Assembly (NCBI GenBank): GCA_903632075.3
Contig: CAHIKZ030003345.1
Location: 53,585-117,584 of the forward strand
DNA length: 64,000 bases
Origin: Acanthosepion pharaonis
Lineage: Eukaryota > Mollusca > Cephalopoda > Sepiida > Sepiidae
Reading direction: 5' to 3'
A model generated the notes under the pieces. That model had not been told where the DNA came from. It made no database searches and saw only the letters and a program-made list of their open reading frames with translations. The number at the start of each line of letters is the position of its first letter. The stretch's first letter is position 1. This document shows, piece by piece, positions 21,726 through 33,959 of this stretch. The position numbers and the translations under genes are program-made.

Positions 21726-22559
21726 CTCAAAACCTCCTGATCAAAGGCGTTCCTATTGGATGTAGTTTATCGTCTTAACCAGGACGCCGATGTAGTTTAT
21801 CGTCTTACCAAGGAATCGTCGATTCAAGTGTTTAGCAACATCTGAAAATTAATTATTGCTGCTAAATACCGGGTGTAATAGCAACATTGTCCAAATCGTG
21901 TAACAGCTAAATTGCCCAATTGTTAGATAAATATTTGAATCGTTGTATCTTAGAAATGATTAAAGATACCTTACTGGAATTCTCCGAGGATTTTATATCA
22001 CTATTGGAAGATACTTTGAACAATAAGAAGTTGAAATGATGCTCCCTCTTCCTGTTGTGACTTCCTGGTACAGTTTTCCTACCTTTTCTCGTTTTTTAAC
22101 GTTCTCTTGATGGTTCTTGAATGGACTTTGAAGATGGAAGCCAGAGTATGAACGTTGGTATCATTACTGAACACCTGAATGATCTTATTCCTCTCACCAT
22201 TGCTCAGTTGGGAAGACATAGTGGGGATGACACAAAACGATTTTAACCTGATCGCTTTCTAGCTGAATAACCCAAAATGTTTTCTAATGATTCTTACCAC
22301 AAATCGTGACTTATCTGAAAACTTGGAAAAACAAAACTCAGTTATTTTAGATATTAAACATTTTGTGGGATGGACAATTATTGCATATTGTTACACGATT
22401 TGGACAATTTTGCTTTTACCTGGTATATCTACACACACACATACACACGCACGGATACACACACACACAATTATTATAATATTTTTATTCGAATACAGGG
22501 TTGGTATAGATGGAATAAACATCCAGTAACTAAAACGCTATTTTTAAAAGAGTGCTGAA

Positions 22560-23424
22560 TACAGAGTAGAGGGAATAATATACATTTAAAAAATTATAAC
22601 ATAAGTATGTTACAACATCACTACAAAAATAGCCATTTTGAACTCAAAATCATTGGCGTTAAGTCATTGGATCAAATAAACGCTTTTTTCCACTGGGCCA
22701 TGTGTCTTTGAGGGCCCCAATGATGGGAATATTTTAACTGTAATATTTCAGATATCAAATTTTATAATCATAATTTATATAAATTAAACTTATACAATTT
22801 ATTAATACTTTAAAATTACTGATTCCCATTTTATAGGAAATTCCAGGATAATTAAATTTTTGACATTACACATAATTGAAAATCAAAAGGCTTTAGTTTT
22901 AATTTTCAAAAACCAACCTATCGCATTATTCGGTGAAATCAAAAATTATATATTTGAAATTCTCATGTATTGTTTTTTTTGTTAAAATTAATCTGAATTT
23001 ATATAAATATATATATATAAGGTGAATTTTTACGTTACAGGGTTGTAATTTTCATGCATTTAGTGGATGGTTTCAATAAGTTTATTTTGACAACATGCAG
23101 ACATTATTCATCTGTTTCAAAACATAAATATGATTAAATATATAAACACGAAAAAATATAAAACAGACAAAAAAGATTCATTAAGATTCAACCAAAAATT
23201 AAATTGGTTACAGAGACAACGCAAATTACCCGTAAAAAATTGCACAAACGTCAAAAAAATCAATATGTATATACATAAACCTAGAAAAAAAATAATATAT
23301 AAAAAGCATATATATAAATACTGTATGTATATATATAGACACATCTATCTATATATACATACATATATACATACATATTAAAAATTATTACACACACACA
23401 CACAAATTTATATATATATATAAT

Positions 23425-23456
<32 letters not shown>

Positions 23457-24918
23457 AAATACGCTTCAAAGGAATTATTTTAACAAATCCCACACAAACT
23501 CCTAAAAATTTTGTTATATTTTCCGATTTCTTTTTTGAATTTGTAGGTAGTCTGTTTGAATTGGAATGAAATCATTCCAATGAAAATAAATTATAATCAT
23601 GGAATAATCAATTTATATAAAAATATATATATATATGTTATACAAATATATATTCTTTTAACTAAAAGAATCAAGAAGTTTAGAAAGAAAAAATTTATCC
23701 AATATACTTTTCACCAAACAAGTCTACCATTTTACTTAAGTTATTCTTAGTAAACGAATTTTAACAGACTTCAGATTCGAGATGCGTAAGTTTTTCAATT
23801 TACGCTTTAAAAATTTTCAATTTTAAACATGCTTTTCAAATAAGAAAGCGCAAAAACGAAAATGTCCTTTAAAAATAAACTTCAAAAAAAAAAAAAAATT
23901 TTCATTTACTATCAACAGACAGTAACAAAAGTAGACGTCTTATTTCGCATCCCGTTCTTTTCCGGTTAAGTAAACAGTTTACCAAAATTAGTGCGTTGGC
24001 GCAATTTTGATTAAATAAAAAAACTTTAATCTGGAACAAGTCTTCAACCACGAAAGTTTTTAAACAAGTGATGGTTTCTTTATACGGTTTATGGAATTGC
24101 ACGTAAATTTTTTTTTCTTTTCCACATTAAATCTGTAAACAAGTCATTTAGTTTATGCCTGCATTTTTTAGCTGTAAGTATATACTGTGATTTGATGGTT
24201 TAAAGGAAAATTTGTATCAATGACTTTTTTCTCTATCAATAAATTAAAAGAAATGGTTAAACCTATTAAATCAAAGGAGGTTTTTCTGTTAACTTAGGCA
24301 TTCTATCTTTTAGCTTTAAATTTAGAATATTTTATATAAAGATGAAATTTTATTATAAATTTGTAAAAAAATTCTTTTATTTCTGTCTTCAAATTTTAAT
24401 TATTAGACCTTTATTTCTAAGAAGAATATCGTGAAAAGGATTATCTAGTTAATATTGATTCAGTTTTAACTCTTATTGAATTAATCTTTAAAATAGAAAT
24501 TCTGAAATTAATAAATATTTACCTGTACATATTTTATATTTGATAATACAGATTGTTCTATAGAGACTTACTTTTCAAAGTGATTGTTCTTATGTTTATG
24601 TTTATGTGTGCTTGTTTTTTATGTCTTCTTATATCTGTTTGCATATGGGTGTTTATGTTCGTATATTTATATATATTTTTTCATTAATGATATTTTTATT
24701 GTTTTGAAGTTGTGTATATGTTATTGGACAATACACTTTACATTGCATTGATGTGCTTTAATATATGTTGTTTATGGGGACTTCTTATTTTACAACTTTA
24801 TATTTCATATTTTTAAACGTTCAGGAATGAAAAAATGAAATAATAAAAAAAAAAAAAGAATATTAATCTACAACCCAGTGTGTCTGAAGATTTTAATTTT
24901 TAATATTTTTTTATTGTT

Positions 24919-24957
<39 letters not shown>

Positions 24958-26794
24958 ATTTCTGTGTGTGTGTGTATGTGTGTGTGTGTGTGCTTGTGTT
25001 TTTAAATTTTGTATATGCATATATTATAATATATAAATTCCAATAACCAACAATTACTATTCTTAAAAAAGTGTTCAATAGAAATTAGTAGAACAGATAT
25101 AATTATTTTTTATAACATAAATATGTTATAAAATCACTGCAAAAATACGTTCCACTTTTTTGTTTCAAATGATATTAAATTTTGTGTCTTAGAATGTGAT
25201 GTTCAATGTTGAATAATTAAATAAATGTTGGTTTAAAATTTTCAAATTAATTAACGATCCACATTGAAAAAAAATTTACATTTTAATCATTAATATCTAT
25301 GAGAAAGGAAAATTTAAATGGTAACTTTTCGCGTTTTTAATAAGATTAAAATATAAGCTAATGACATATTTAGATATCAAGATTTATGATATTAGTTTTG
25401 ATTCTAATATTTCAATGAAGAAATATTATATATATTTTATAATTTTAAACTTATAGAGATTAAAAAAATTTTAAAATTGGTAATCTTATTTTAAGTTTAT
25501 ATCAAATTTTATCATATAATTTAATATTTCTGGTTAGAATAAATTTATTATAAATTTAAAGAATTTGATAGTTCTATTATAATAATATATATATATAGCT
25601 TTTGTAAAACTTTTTGTTTTCCTATTGGGAAGGATCGTTAATTATTTTGAAATTTAAAACCATTTATTTCATTCAACATCATTTTTTGATATGGGTTTTA
25701 TAAACGTTTGGTTATTTTTGTATGATTTTAATTTTTAAATAAATAATTATATATATTTATATATCATTCCAAAATGTGTGTGTTAACTTGTAGTGTTTTG
25801 CGTATCTTTATACATATGCATATTTTTTTTTTTGTTTGTGCAATTTTGACGTGTAGTTTGCGTTTCTCAATTAGTTAAAAGATGGTTGAATTTTAATGAA
25901 TCTGTTTGTCGTTCGTATATTTTCGTTTTTATATATTTATTCATATTTATGTGCTTGTCTATTATTGTTACAAACATTTGTCACAAACAAACTTATTATT
26001 CGACATCAATTTAAATCTAATATTACAACCCTGTCAACGTGTTAAATTCTTAGCTATATAATAATTTTTACTTCAAGTCTCAAATTTTTACGAAATTTAA
26101 ACATTTATACGAACAATACATGAAAATTTACTTTAGTCTTTGAATTTTTTTTGTTGTTTCTAAACTTGATACATATATTAAATTAACGTTTAATTTTCTG
26201 TCTCTTTATATTTTTATAATTACATAATAATATTTTTAATAATTATCCTGATTAACATAAAAATATTAATATTAATTATAAAGAATTAAAAATTTCATGT
26301 TTTTTGTGTTTTACGTTATTTAAAATTCCATTAAAAAAGATGTTCTTTTCAGTTTGTGGTTGTTTTGATTTGCTTAAAATATTTTTTAAATAAAAAAAAA
26401 ACTTGGATTTTTATAATGATTTTACTTAAAACTTCAATGATGACACATAGACTGTTTTGAAACAAAATGAATATTTTTAGTGAATCTATATTTATGTTAA
26501 AAAATAAATAATTTTTATTATATTAAATTATGTTAAAAATCATTTTGAACATCCTTACACTATCTTCAAAAAATTTTCAGGAGATCAATGAAACCTTATT
26601 ATAATTTCGTTAAATTACTGGAAGGAAGTACAATCATGCTATTGAAACATGAAAGCTCTTTAAAATGAATAAAATGTATTTTATTATAATATATAATAAA
26701 AAATCATTATATAATATTTTAAAAATTCCTTTTATCCGTACAACAACAAAACAATAAACTACAGACTGTGGTTTGTGGATTTTTATATATTTTA

Positions 26795-26833
<39 letters not shown>

Positions 26834-27002
26834 ATATATGTCCATATGCGATATCTTTGGAAAAGATAAAATAAATGAGAGGTTGAGAAAAAAATGAAAA
26901 TTGGGTAAATGGAACTCTTGAGGGCATGTCAATTAGCATTCATATATATATAAAATTTGCATTCATATATATATATATATATATATATATAACAGGTAAA
27001 AC

Positions 27003-27074
<72 letters not shown>

Positions 27075-27137
27075 TCATCCACATCTGTAGGTCTGAAGAG
27101 TTGAGAACGAACCCAATAAAATAAATTACCGTAATAG

Positions 27138-27185
<48 letters not shown>

Positions 27186-28100
27186 ACTTACTGATTTACA
27201 TTATATAAATCCAATGGTAAGCGCAATATAAGACCATAGTAAATAAAATTTTTTAAAAATCTTTTCCTGACCGAATGTATTTTTAAAAATTCTCTATTCA
27301 TTATATATATATATGTGTGTGTGTGTGTGTGGGTGGGGTATTAGGATGTACAATAATATCCAAACAAATATGAAAATAATCAAACAAAATCGAAGCATTA
27401 TTTTTCATCCACAGACTGGAATTTGTGAAAAAAAACCGTGAGTTGATAAAGTGTGTTGAAATATAAAATTTTCGTATCTGACATTGTGATTTTTTCTTAC
27501 TGAAAACACTAATGACTTCTGGATTTTAAATTTTAAATCCACTTCGAACAGGTCTCTATTTTATTCTCTTTATGTCTATCTGTATTAGTTCAAAATCGTG
27601 CTCAGAACTATCGCCCCAAAAATGCCATTCCAATTAAAAGAGAAAATGATTTACAAAAAAGAAAATGTATTGATTGAAATTTCTGTTATGTGACAGTTCG
27701 CTACAGTCAACCTAAACATGGTTCATATACAATATAATACATTATCGCAAAAATATTACCAGCACAATGCAGAATAGGAACTAACAGAGAAATATATACA
27801 GAGATCTGCTTCAAGTGGGTTAATATATATAATCCAGCAGACGTTAATGTTTTCAGTACGAAAACATTAACCATAATCTTTGATTCAAACGTTTGACAGA
27901 TTTTTATTTTATGTTGGGTTGGACTATATAATGTTTATATATCTGCAGGACGTTTTTATTCTGTTTTGAAGATATTCGTCTGAAAAACACTATTTTTTAA
28001 AGATTATTTCGATTGACTAGTAGACGTAACAACCTGCAAGCTGTCTCAGTTGAATAAATAAAATCTGTGGAATCTTTTACAGAACTAAGAACCGAAATAA
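22560..28100. other. AT-rich desert with microsatellites
   Basis: Five and a half kilobases with very low GC and no recognisable gene or coding relic. TA-rich tracts occur near 23415-23456, 24920-24952, 26800-26831, 26941-27071 and 27138-27183, and TG tracts near 24964 and 27316. A diverged repeat with AACATAAGTATGTTACAACA at about 22598 reappears near 25115 as AACATAAATATGTTATAAAA, each followed by CACTACAAAAATA or CACTGCAAAAATA, suggesting an old dispersed element about 200 bp long. Confidence 0.5.
26941..27183. repeat. Cluster of long (TA)n tracts
   Basis: Three long TA blocks are separated by short unique stretches. Ile-Tyr open frames here are translated microsatellite. Confidence 0.9.
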
Positions 28101-28109
28101 ATTCTACTG

Positions 28110-28560
28110 ATAAGGATGTGAAAAGACTCGCTTGAATAAAAAGAATGCATCCGGTAACCTGAACATTAAAAAAACTCTTGAGCCTAACCTTGATATAATC
28201 TATACTCAAATGCTGAGAGGTATATTTATCATGTCTTGGAGACAACACCCAATTAAATCACAGTTCTATAGACCCATCCCTGATTCTTTTTTAGTCTTAC
28301 TTGAACGTAGAATGCGCCTTACAGGTCACTGCGGGGGAGTAAAACAATTTGGGAGTGATCTACTGTTCAAGACATCTAACCTTTACGCCAGCCGAGTCGG
28401 TCGTTCAGCAACCATCTACACTGACCAGCTATGTTATGACAAAGTAAGCCAACTTAATAAACTTCCGACCTTGATGTAGACTCATGAATTCCCGACGTAG
28501 CTCAATCGAATAAAAAAAATAATAAAGCAGTCGGATATTCCGCAGTTTATAGAGTGTGAG
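28110..28560 (+). mobile_element. LINE-C 3' fragment
   Basis: An open frame of 115 residues at 28132-28479 reads, in part, IYTQMLRGIFIMSWRQHPIK, SQFYRPIPD, LERRMRLTGHCGGVKQFGSD and IYTDQLCYDKVSQLNKLPTL. This is the region after the RT domain in LINE-C (YTRMLR, SWRQHPT, RRMRFAGHCWR, DLPTLM pattern), in register with the minus-strand copies at 8.6-9.0 and 60.6-61.0 kb. The frame is open but starts mid-domain and lacks RT catalytic motifs, so it is a truncated insertion. Confidence 0.75.
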
Positions 28561-29009
28561 ATTTAATTTGATTATGCTGGGTGGTAGGGTGTCTGGAGAA
28601 ATGTGCTTATAAAATTATAAATCATAAAAGAGAACGCAAGAGAAAAATCTTCAGTACTTCAGAAATACCCGCTACATGGACACTGCCTACAACCTAATGA
28701 AAAAATATATATTGGAATAATAGGGAAATCATGAAACAGAGAAGCTGTCCACACAGAAATCATTTAAAATATATTATGCAAATAGCACAGCCCTCTCAAA
28801 ATATATATGGAAAGTCAAAAACAAAAACTGAAACACGTATAAACCTTTGCAGAAAATCGCAGTAAACAACTTTTAAGAAGATAGACTCATGAACAAAATA
28901 TACTATTTCAAAATGCAGACACGAAAAGAAATTCCTACTACAATCACCTATAATCACGCTTTTACACACACAAAAAAATCTAAGATTCCATAATCTAAAT
29001 GTAATAAAA

Positions 29010-29870
29010 AGATTAACCTGGCAATCAGTGGCTAACTGGGACAGGAAATGTCTTGCAACTTTGAACGCCTCCAAAACAAAACAGCTTTCATTTAACCACT
29101 ACAGAGAATCTTTTCTTCCTGCCATCAACATGGCTGACGTTAGACTACAAGAGAGTAACACAATGAACCTTCTTGACCTCATGTTTTCTATTGACTTGAA
29201 GGGGAGCGACGACATCGGATCATCAACTGCATTTACTGCAAGGAAAGTTAAGTCATTGTGCAGTGCCAGAAAATTTTTCTCGATGGTAACCATTTTGCTT
29301 ATTTCTAAATCTACCATTCGACTGCGCATTGAACACTGTTTGTCATATCTGGTCTGGTGCTCCTGCTGTACATCACGAGATTCTTGACAAAATACAATGA
29401 AGGATATTTAATGTAATCTCTCCTGGCCAGGCATCTCGACTTTAGTCACTTTCTTACCGACGTGACGTGGCTTCCTTCTGTCTTTTCTACAAATATTTTC
29501 ATGGCAACTACTCTGACAAGTTTTTTGCTCTGGTGCCCCGACGACGTGCTACTTGATTGGAATCTAGTTCAGACCCTTTCACTGGTGAAATAGCTAAATG
29601 TAACCGCCTTCAACAGTTTTTTCTCACACTTCCCACCTGTGCAAATCCCTCCCATTTATTTGCTTCGCTAATAATTACAATCTTCAAAAATTTAAATGCA
29701 ATGTCAATCAGCATCTCCTATCTTCTTGAACCGCATTCATCTTTTGCCCTTTTCTCAATCCTCCTCATTCCCAATTTTCTCTTTCAGTTTTACTTTCCGT
29801 CATCTTCTGCGTACTTGTGACATTCTCGCCTTGCTTGGGGTGAAATGATTAAAAAACTTCAAACTCCAAC
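29010..29870 (+). mobile_element. LINE-B 3' fragment with complete tail
   Basis: Coding relics run from CLATLNASKTKQLSFNHYR through MNLLDLMFSIDLKGSDDIGS, FFSMVTILLISKSTIRLRIE and further peptides to MSISISYLLE. This follows the post-palm region of a jockey/CR1-like RT (NFNASKT, FLGL-FS-DL, IYKS-IRP-IEYC). It finishes with GCCTTGCTTGGGGTGAAATG then ATTAAAAAA at 29828-29856, the LINE-B 3' signature. A frameshift near 29385 and stops downstream make it inactive. It is the best complete LINE-B 3' end in the window. Confidence 0.75.
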
Positions 29871-30193
29871 ATTTATAACCGAATAAACAATACAGGAATA
29901 AATATAAAATATAAAAGAATTTAAAATAAGAATGATTAACGAAACAGAAGATTATGACTGTAATTAATCAAAAACATTAATCCCAGATAAAAGAACAGGT
30001 AAGAGGCGGTTTTTGACTTTCTTCAGTTCCCTTAATCCCTCAGTGACTAATATACAGATTCCGCAAAATGAGTATCGACACTTTATTTAAAGACCATTTG
30101 AGGCGGAAATAACCATGCATTGAGTCACCATGCAGTGTTCATTCCTGTGTCCACACTGGTCTTAGAAATACACGCTCATACAAACACACATAC

Positions 30194-30198
<5 letters not shown>

Positions 30199-30261
<63 letters not shown>

Positions 30262-30290
30262 ATGTGTGTGTATGTGTGCGTGTGTGTATG
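30199..30290. repeat. (TA)n-(TG)n compound microsatellite
   Basis: A TA block joined directly to TG units with occasional TATG. Confidence 0.95.
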
Positions 30291-30400
30291 GAACCACCTT
30301 TTAACTGGTGTTGTTCCTAAGTCCACTCTGACCCGGGGTGGTAGAACCTGCTATGGTCCCGGTTATGGGCATATGGTGAAGCACCTAATTAAAATCAACA
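30288..30400 (+). repeat. Unclassified dispersed repeat Y, copy 2
   Basis: It starts GGAACCACCTTTTAACTGGT and contains CACTCTGACCCGGGGTGG and GGTTATGGGCATATGGTGAA. Aligned with the copies at 21.6 and 59.6 kb. Confidence 0.65.
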
Positions 30401-30539
30401 GTACAATTTCATAAGAAATTGACCAACCATACATTTTTATAGCAAAATGATTGAAAATTCAGTCAGTTAGGTGGCATGCGTGATACACGCTTAAACGATC
30501 ATGTATCTTTCGATACATGACTGACTAGGCAGATTGTTT

Positions 30540-30726
30540 CTGGCAGTAAGTTGCCATTTCTTTTTGCGGTAGACCAGTTGCCATCCAAGGCTACAGAACC
30601 CGGCCATAGATCGGTGGGGGGGGGGAAGAGGATTCATACCTTTCCCAAGGGTATTAGCTCGTAATATAATGGATTCGACTGGAATTTCTCAATCCGAACC
30701 GCAATCCATTATTCCACTGTGCCTCC
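30540..30726 (-). mobile_element. tRNA-like SINE, second family
   Basis: On the minus strand: GGAGGCACAGTGGAATAATG (A-box-like), GAAATTCCAGTCGAATCC (B-box-like), then ACCCTTGGGAAAGGTATGAA, a C-run, and a body with CCTTGGATGGCAACTGG. The block after the B box (ATACCCTT-GAAA-GTATGAA) is the same as in the 5S-headed copies at 34.2 and 58.3 kb, so these share a body with different heads. Target duplications not found. Confidence 0.65.
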
Positions 30727-30839
30727 TTCTAAAAAAACATAACTTTATTCTCAAATTATAAAAATTATGTTTAAAAGTCACCAACAGAGTCTGATATTCC
30801 GCAAAATACAACCAACCAACCAATCAACCAACCAATCAA

Positions 30840-30840
<1 letters not shown>

Positions 30841-30913
<73 letters not shown>
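30841..30913. repeat. (TA)n-(TG)n compound microsatellite
   Basis: About 18 TA units followed by about 18 TG units. Confidence 0.95.
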
Positions 30914-30916
<3 letters not shown>

Positions 30917-30956
30917 GGGTAAAAATAATCAGTATACCTCTTCAGTGCTTAAAGAT

Positions 30957-31075
30957 TGCACTCAAGCATGAAACAGATTGTCACCACTCGGTGTTGTCCT
31001 CAGAGTCCACTTTTATGTTTTATATAAAACACACTCTATCCCTGAAATTGAACACTTTTTTAAATATAGTATACT
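30957..31075 (+). repeat. Unclassified dispersed repeat X, copy 2
   Basis: It contains CATGAAACAGATTGTCACCA, CCTCAGAGTCCACTTTTATG and CTCTATCCCTGAAATTGA, aligned with 17308-17425. Confidence 0.55.
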
Positions 31076-31098
31076 TTAAAGTATATTTTAAAAATATA

Positions 31099-31101
<3 letters not shown>

Positions 31102-31149
<48 letters not shown>
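31102..31149. repeat. (TA)n microsatellite
   Basis: About 24 TA units. Confidence 0.95.
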
Positions 31150-31155
<6 letters not shown>

Positions 31156-31302
31156 ACGACCAGATGGAGTAAAAATCCATTCTTCGTAGCATTTACCTTT
31201 AAAAAAAGAGCTCAATACAAAGTAGACCAATATATTAGTATTATATTTTTATTATAAGAGATTATATTAAAATCATGTTGAAATCGCTACACCAAAGCTT
31301 TT

Positions 31303-31570
31303 ATGTTTCGATACTATGATTGTACTTCTTCAGGCGATGGTAAGTAACTGGTGATTAAATGATTTTTAAGGAAATTTAAAAATAAAGCGTTGCCTCTTTC
31401 CTGAAAGGTATTGGGGACATGAGGTCAGAATTAAATATAGATTTATGTCCCTGCCACCCTCTACCTTTCGGAAAAGATGTAAGACTTTGTTTTTAAATTT
31501 CCTTAAAAATCATTTAATCACCTGTTACTTACCATTGCCTGAAGAAGTACAATCAGAGTATCGAAACATT
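31303..31570. repeat. Large palindrome of PLE terminal sequence
   Basis: The left arm (31303 to about 31428) and right arm (about 31446 to 31570) are reverse complements over roughly 125 bp, with the closest match across GAAGAAGTACAATC, GGTAAGTAAC and AAATCATTTAATCACC. Only about 20 bp separate the arms. CCTGAAGAAG and CGAAACATT in the right arm resemble the motif found at PLE ends at 16.7 and 31.6 kb, so it is probably two PLE termini joined tail to tail. Confidence 0.75.
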
Positions 31571-31945
31571 TATTTTAACATTACTCGGACTATTGTCCTC
31601 ATATTTATTACAACGTTTCGACCGTTGTACGCTTCTTCAGGTGGTTAGAATGTTGAACTGAACCCTTTATTCCGCTCACTTTCATAGAATGTTCTAGTTC
31701 CACGTGCCATATTTAATGGATGTCGGTTATCTACTGTTAATTCCCCTCTGAAATTTCTCTACTGCCTTAACCGGGTATTGAACTTACACTCTTTTGGTCC
31801 TGTCACTGGATCTAACTAACGCCTTTATCCACTGTGCCAGGTGTCCTTGTGGTAAATATGGCGACAAATATAAGGACAATAGTCCGAATAATGTAAATAG
31901 TGTACATAATACCTCATCTCAGAAATATAGACAGATAATGTTCTT
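31571..31945 (-). mobile_element. PLE terminal (pLTR-like) region
   Basis: Shares in order CTCATATTTATTACAACGTT, CTTCTTCAGGTGGTTAGAAT, GTGCCATATTTAATGGATGT and CTCTTTTGGTCCTGTCACTG with the segment at 37165-37440, where a PLE coding relic adjoins. An inner repeat, TAAGGACAATAGTCCGAATA near 31871, is the reverse complement of the segment near 31575, so both ends of the piece carry the same motif in inverted orientation. Confidence 0.55.
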
Positions 31946-32939
31946 TTTGTGTAGCGATATCAACATGTTTTTATTATAATCTTTTATAATAAAAATATAA
32001 TATATATACATGTGTGTGTGTGTGCGTGTGTGTGTGTGTGTGTGCCAAAATTCTAATCGATCTTTTTTCGTATTAAAAGTACGAAGGTTAAGTATTCGGT
32101 AAGTCAGTTTTAAGTGAAGTAATAGAAAATTTCTTGAATGTGGCTAATTTGGGCGCAAAGATATATTCATGGAAATACGTACTAGAAACAAAATAGCAGT
32201 TAATGCCTTTTGCGATTGGCACGTTAACCATTACACTTCAGTAGCTGTACTCAGAATTCATAAAAAATAAAATAAGAAAAATAAGTTAATTAAATAAAAA
32301 AATATTTCAATGCAAATAATAAAAGTTTGATACCTTGGTAGACTGATTTTAAACTTTTAATGTTGAACTTTTTAAAACACCATCAGAATTCAACCGTCGA
32401 AAATTCAAAAAAGAATTAGTCTTTATTCATTCTTTTCAAAGTAGTCAATAGTTAAAAGTCATGTAGTGACTTTTAAATCATTAATTGCAAGTCCCGTTCT
32501 CAATGGGTAACCGAAACTTGTGAACTAAAACTAAGCTAAACTTCCGAAACAACATCAGATGCACTGATGATTTGGAAAGAGAAGAATCAGAATTCTGACT
32601 GTGTAATTTAGTTTCCCAAATAAAAAATGAATAATATTTGATACGAAGCTCAATAGTTTCTTTTGATAGGATCTTTAAAAACAGATTTTAATCAAACTGA
32701 AAATCAAAATATTCAGGAAAAGAAAATGTATTGCAATCATTAACGCTAGATATTTTTATTTTTGAGCTTGCAAATTGTATTGAATATTCATGGTTTTGGG
32801 ATTAATTTGCTTTTTGAAAACCTTGTCATATGTGTCCATAGAACACTTGTAAATGGAGACACGACGTAAAGACGCATCATACACACTTAGGAGCTGTGCG
32901 AAAAATATCACACATTCATGATAAATATGTGAAATCATT
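31946..32939. other. No recognised feature
   Basis: A (TG)n tract lies near 32011-32043. AT-rich remainder without recognised repeats. Confidence 0.4.
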
Positions 32940-33001
32940 TCTGACCTTAGGTTTCTGTTTGGGATCCAGAAGGAAATGTGTTTACAACAGACATCAAAGG
33001 A

Positions 33002-33043
<42 letters not shown>
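32940..33043 (+). mobile_element. LINE-R 3' end with (AAT)n tail
   Basis: GAAATCATTTCTGACCTTAG, GGGATCCAGAAGGAAAT and AGACATCAAAGGAAAT match the 3' end of the copies at 38.6-39.1 and 52.1-52.4 kb, followed by 14 AAT units. A second LINE-R copy starts at the end of the tail. Confidence 0.7.
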
Positions 33044-33541
33044 CTGCAACTTCTACGGGAAGAAAACTGAAAGAAACTGGTATGAACACCACCCAGACCC
33101 GGTTACGGAGATAGGACCTGTTACAATTCTATGGGACTACACAATACACACTGACAGAACAATCAAGGCCAACCGCCCAGATATTGTTATTAAAGACCAC
33201 AAACAAAAACGGTGCCTCCTTATTGATATGGCAGTCCCTGCTGACTGCAATATATCTTTGAAGATATTAAAAAAGCTGTCAAAATACAAGAACCTTGAAA
33301 TAGAAATCTCAAAAATGTGGCATATGGGAACATCAACAATCCCTGTTGTAGTTGGAGCCCTAGGACTAGTTGGAAAAGATTGCAGTAGACTAATTGAAGG
33401 GATTCCTGGAAGTCCATGCCTCAAGGAGATACAAAAAATTGTTCTGACAAGTACAGCCCACACTTCACGAAGGGCTTTATCTATGTAATTTTCTTTTTTT
33501 TTTTGTCAGTGGAAAGTGTCATGCTGCCATTTCTAACCTTA
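33044..33541 (+). mobile_element. LINE-R copy with open C-terminal nuclease-like domain
   Basis: An uninterrupted frame ending at the TAA at 33486-33488 encodes about 145 residues: ERNWYEHHPDPVTE, VTILWDYTIHTDRTIKA, NRPDIVIKDHKQKRCLLIDM, AVPADCNISLKILKKLSKYK, MWHMGTSTIPVVVGALGLVG, IEGIPGSPCLKEIQK and AHTSRRALSM. RPD followed after about 13 residues by LIDMAVP looks like the PD-(D/E)xK core of the restriction-like endonuclease in R2/NeSL/Dong-type LINEs, placed C-terminally as in those families. The RT is absent (5' truncation at an AAT array). It ends in the TTTCTAACCTTAGGTCCCAC untranslated part at the junction with LINE-D. Confidence 0.75.
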
Positions 33542-33795
33542 GGTCCCACTTTCCCTCTATTCGAGCTGTGAGTATCAGATTCTCCAGGCCTTCCTTTCTC
33601 ATTAGGTGCCCCAGAAACTTCAGCTACCTTTTCCTGATGTTAAGTATAAACCTCCTCCTTGTTCGCATCCTCTGCAAAACCTCATCGTTGCTTACACGTT
33701 CGGTCCATGATATGCTCAGCATCCTTCTGCAGAACCACATCTCCGTCGCCTCGATTCTCTTTCTTCAACTAAAAATATTTTCAGGCTTTAAGTAA
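33541..33795 (-). mobile_element. LINE-D fragment, post-RT region
   Basis: On the minus strand the shifted frames give MWF-like, VLQKDAEHIMDRTCK, GFAEDANKEEVYT and RPGESDTHSSNRGKVGP. In the alternate frame these are the RRMLRISWTERV, LQRMRTRR and GLENLILTARIEGKWD blocks of LINE-D. It lies head to head with LINE-R. Confidence 0.65.
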
Positions 33796-33958
33796 CCTGT
33801 AAATAGCATAGATAATTTGTGGCGTAGACTGAAAGCCAAATACATGTCAGAAGACCAGCAAATCTGGAGGTGTTTGAAAGCTTTGCCAAAGAAGAATGGG
33901 CTGGGATTCCTTAGGAGACTTGCCTAAAACTTGCTAAAAACTATGCTAAATGTTTTTT
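33796..33958 (+). pseudogene. Tc1 transposase C-terminal scrap
   Basis: PVNSIDNLWRRLKAKYMSED is readable from 33800, corresponding to the NPIENLW block and the tail of Tc1 transposases, followed in another frame by FAKEEWAGIP-like residues. It supplies the part missing from the Tc1 copy at 43368-44298, but sits 10 kb away and is a separate copy. Confidence 0.65.
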
Positions 33959-33959
33959 T

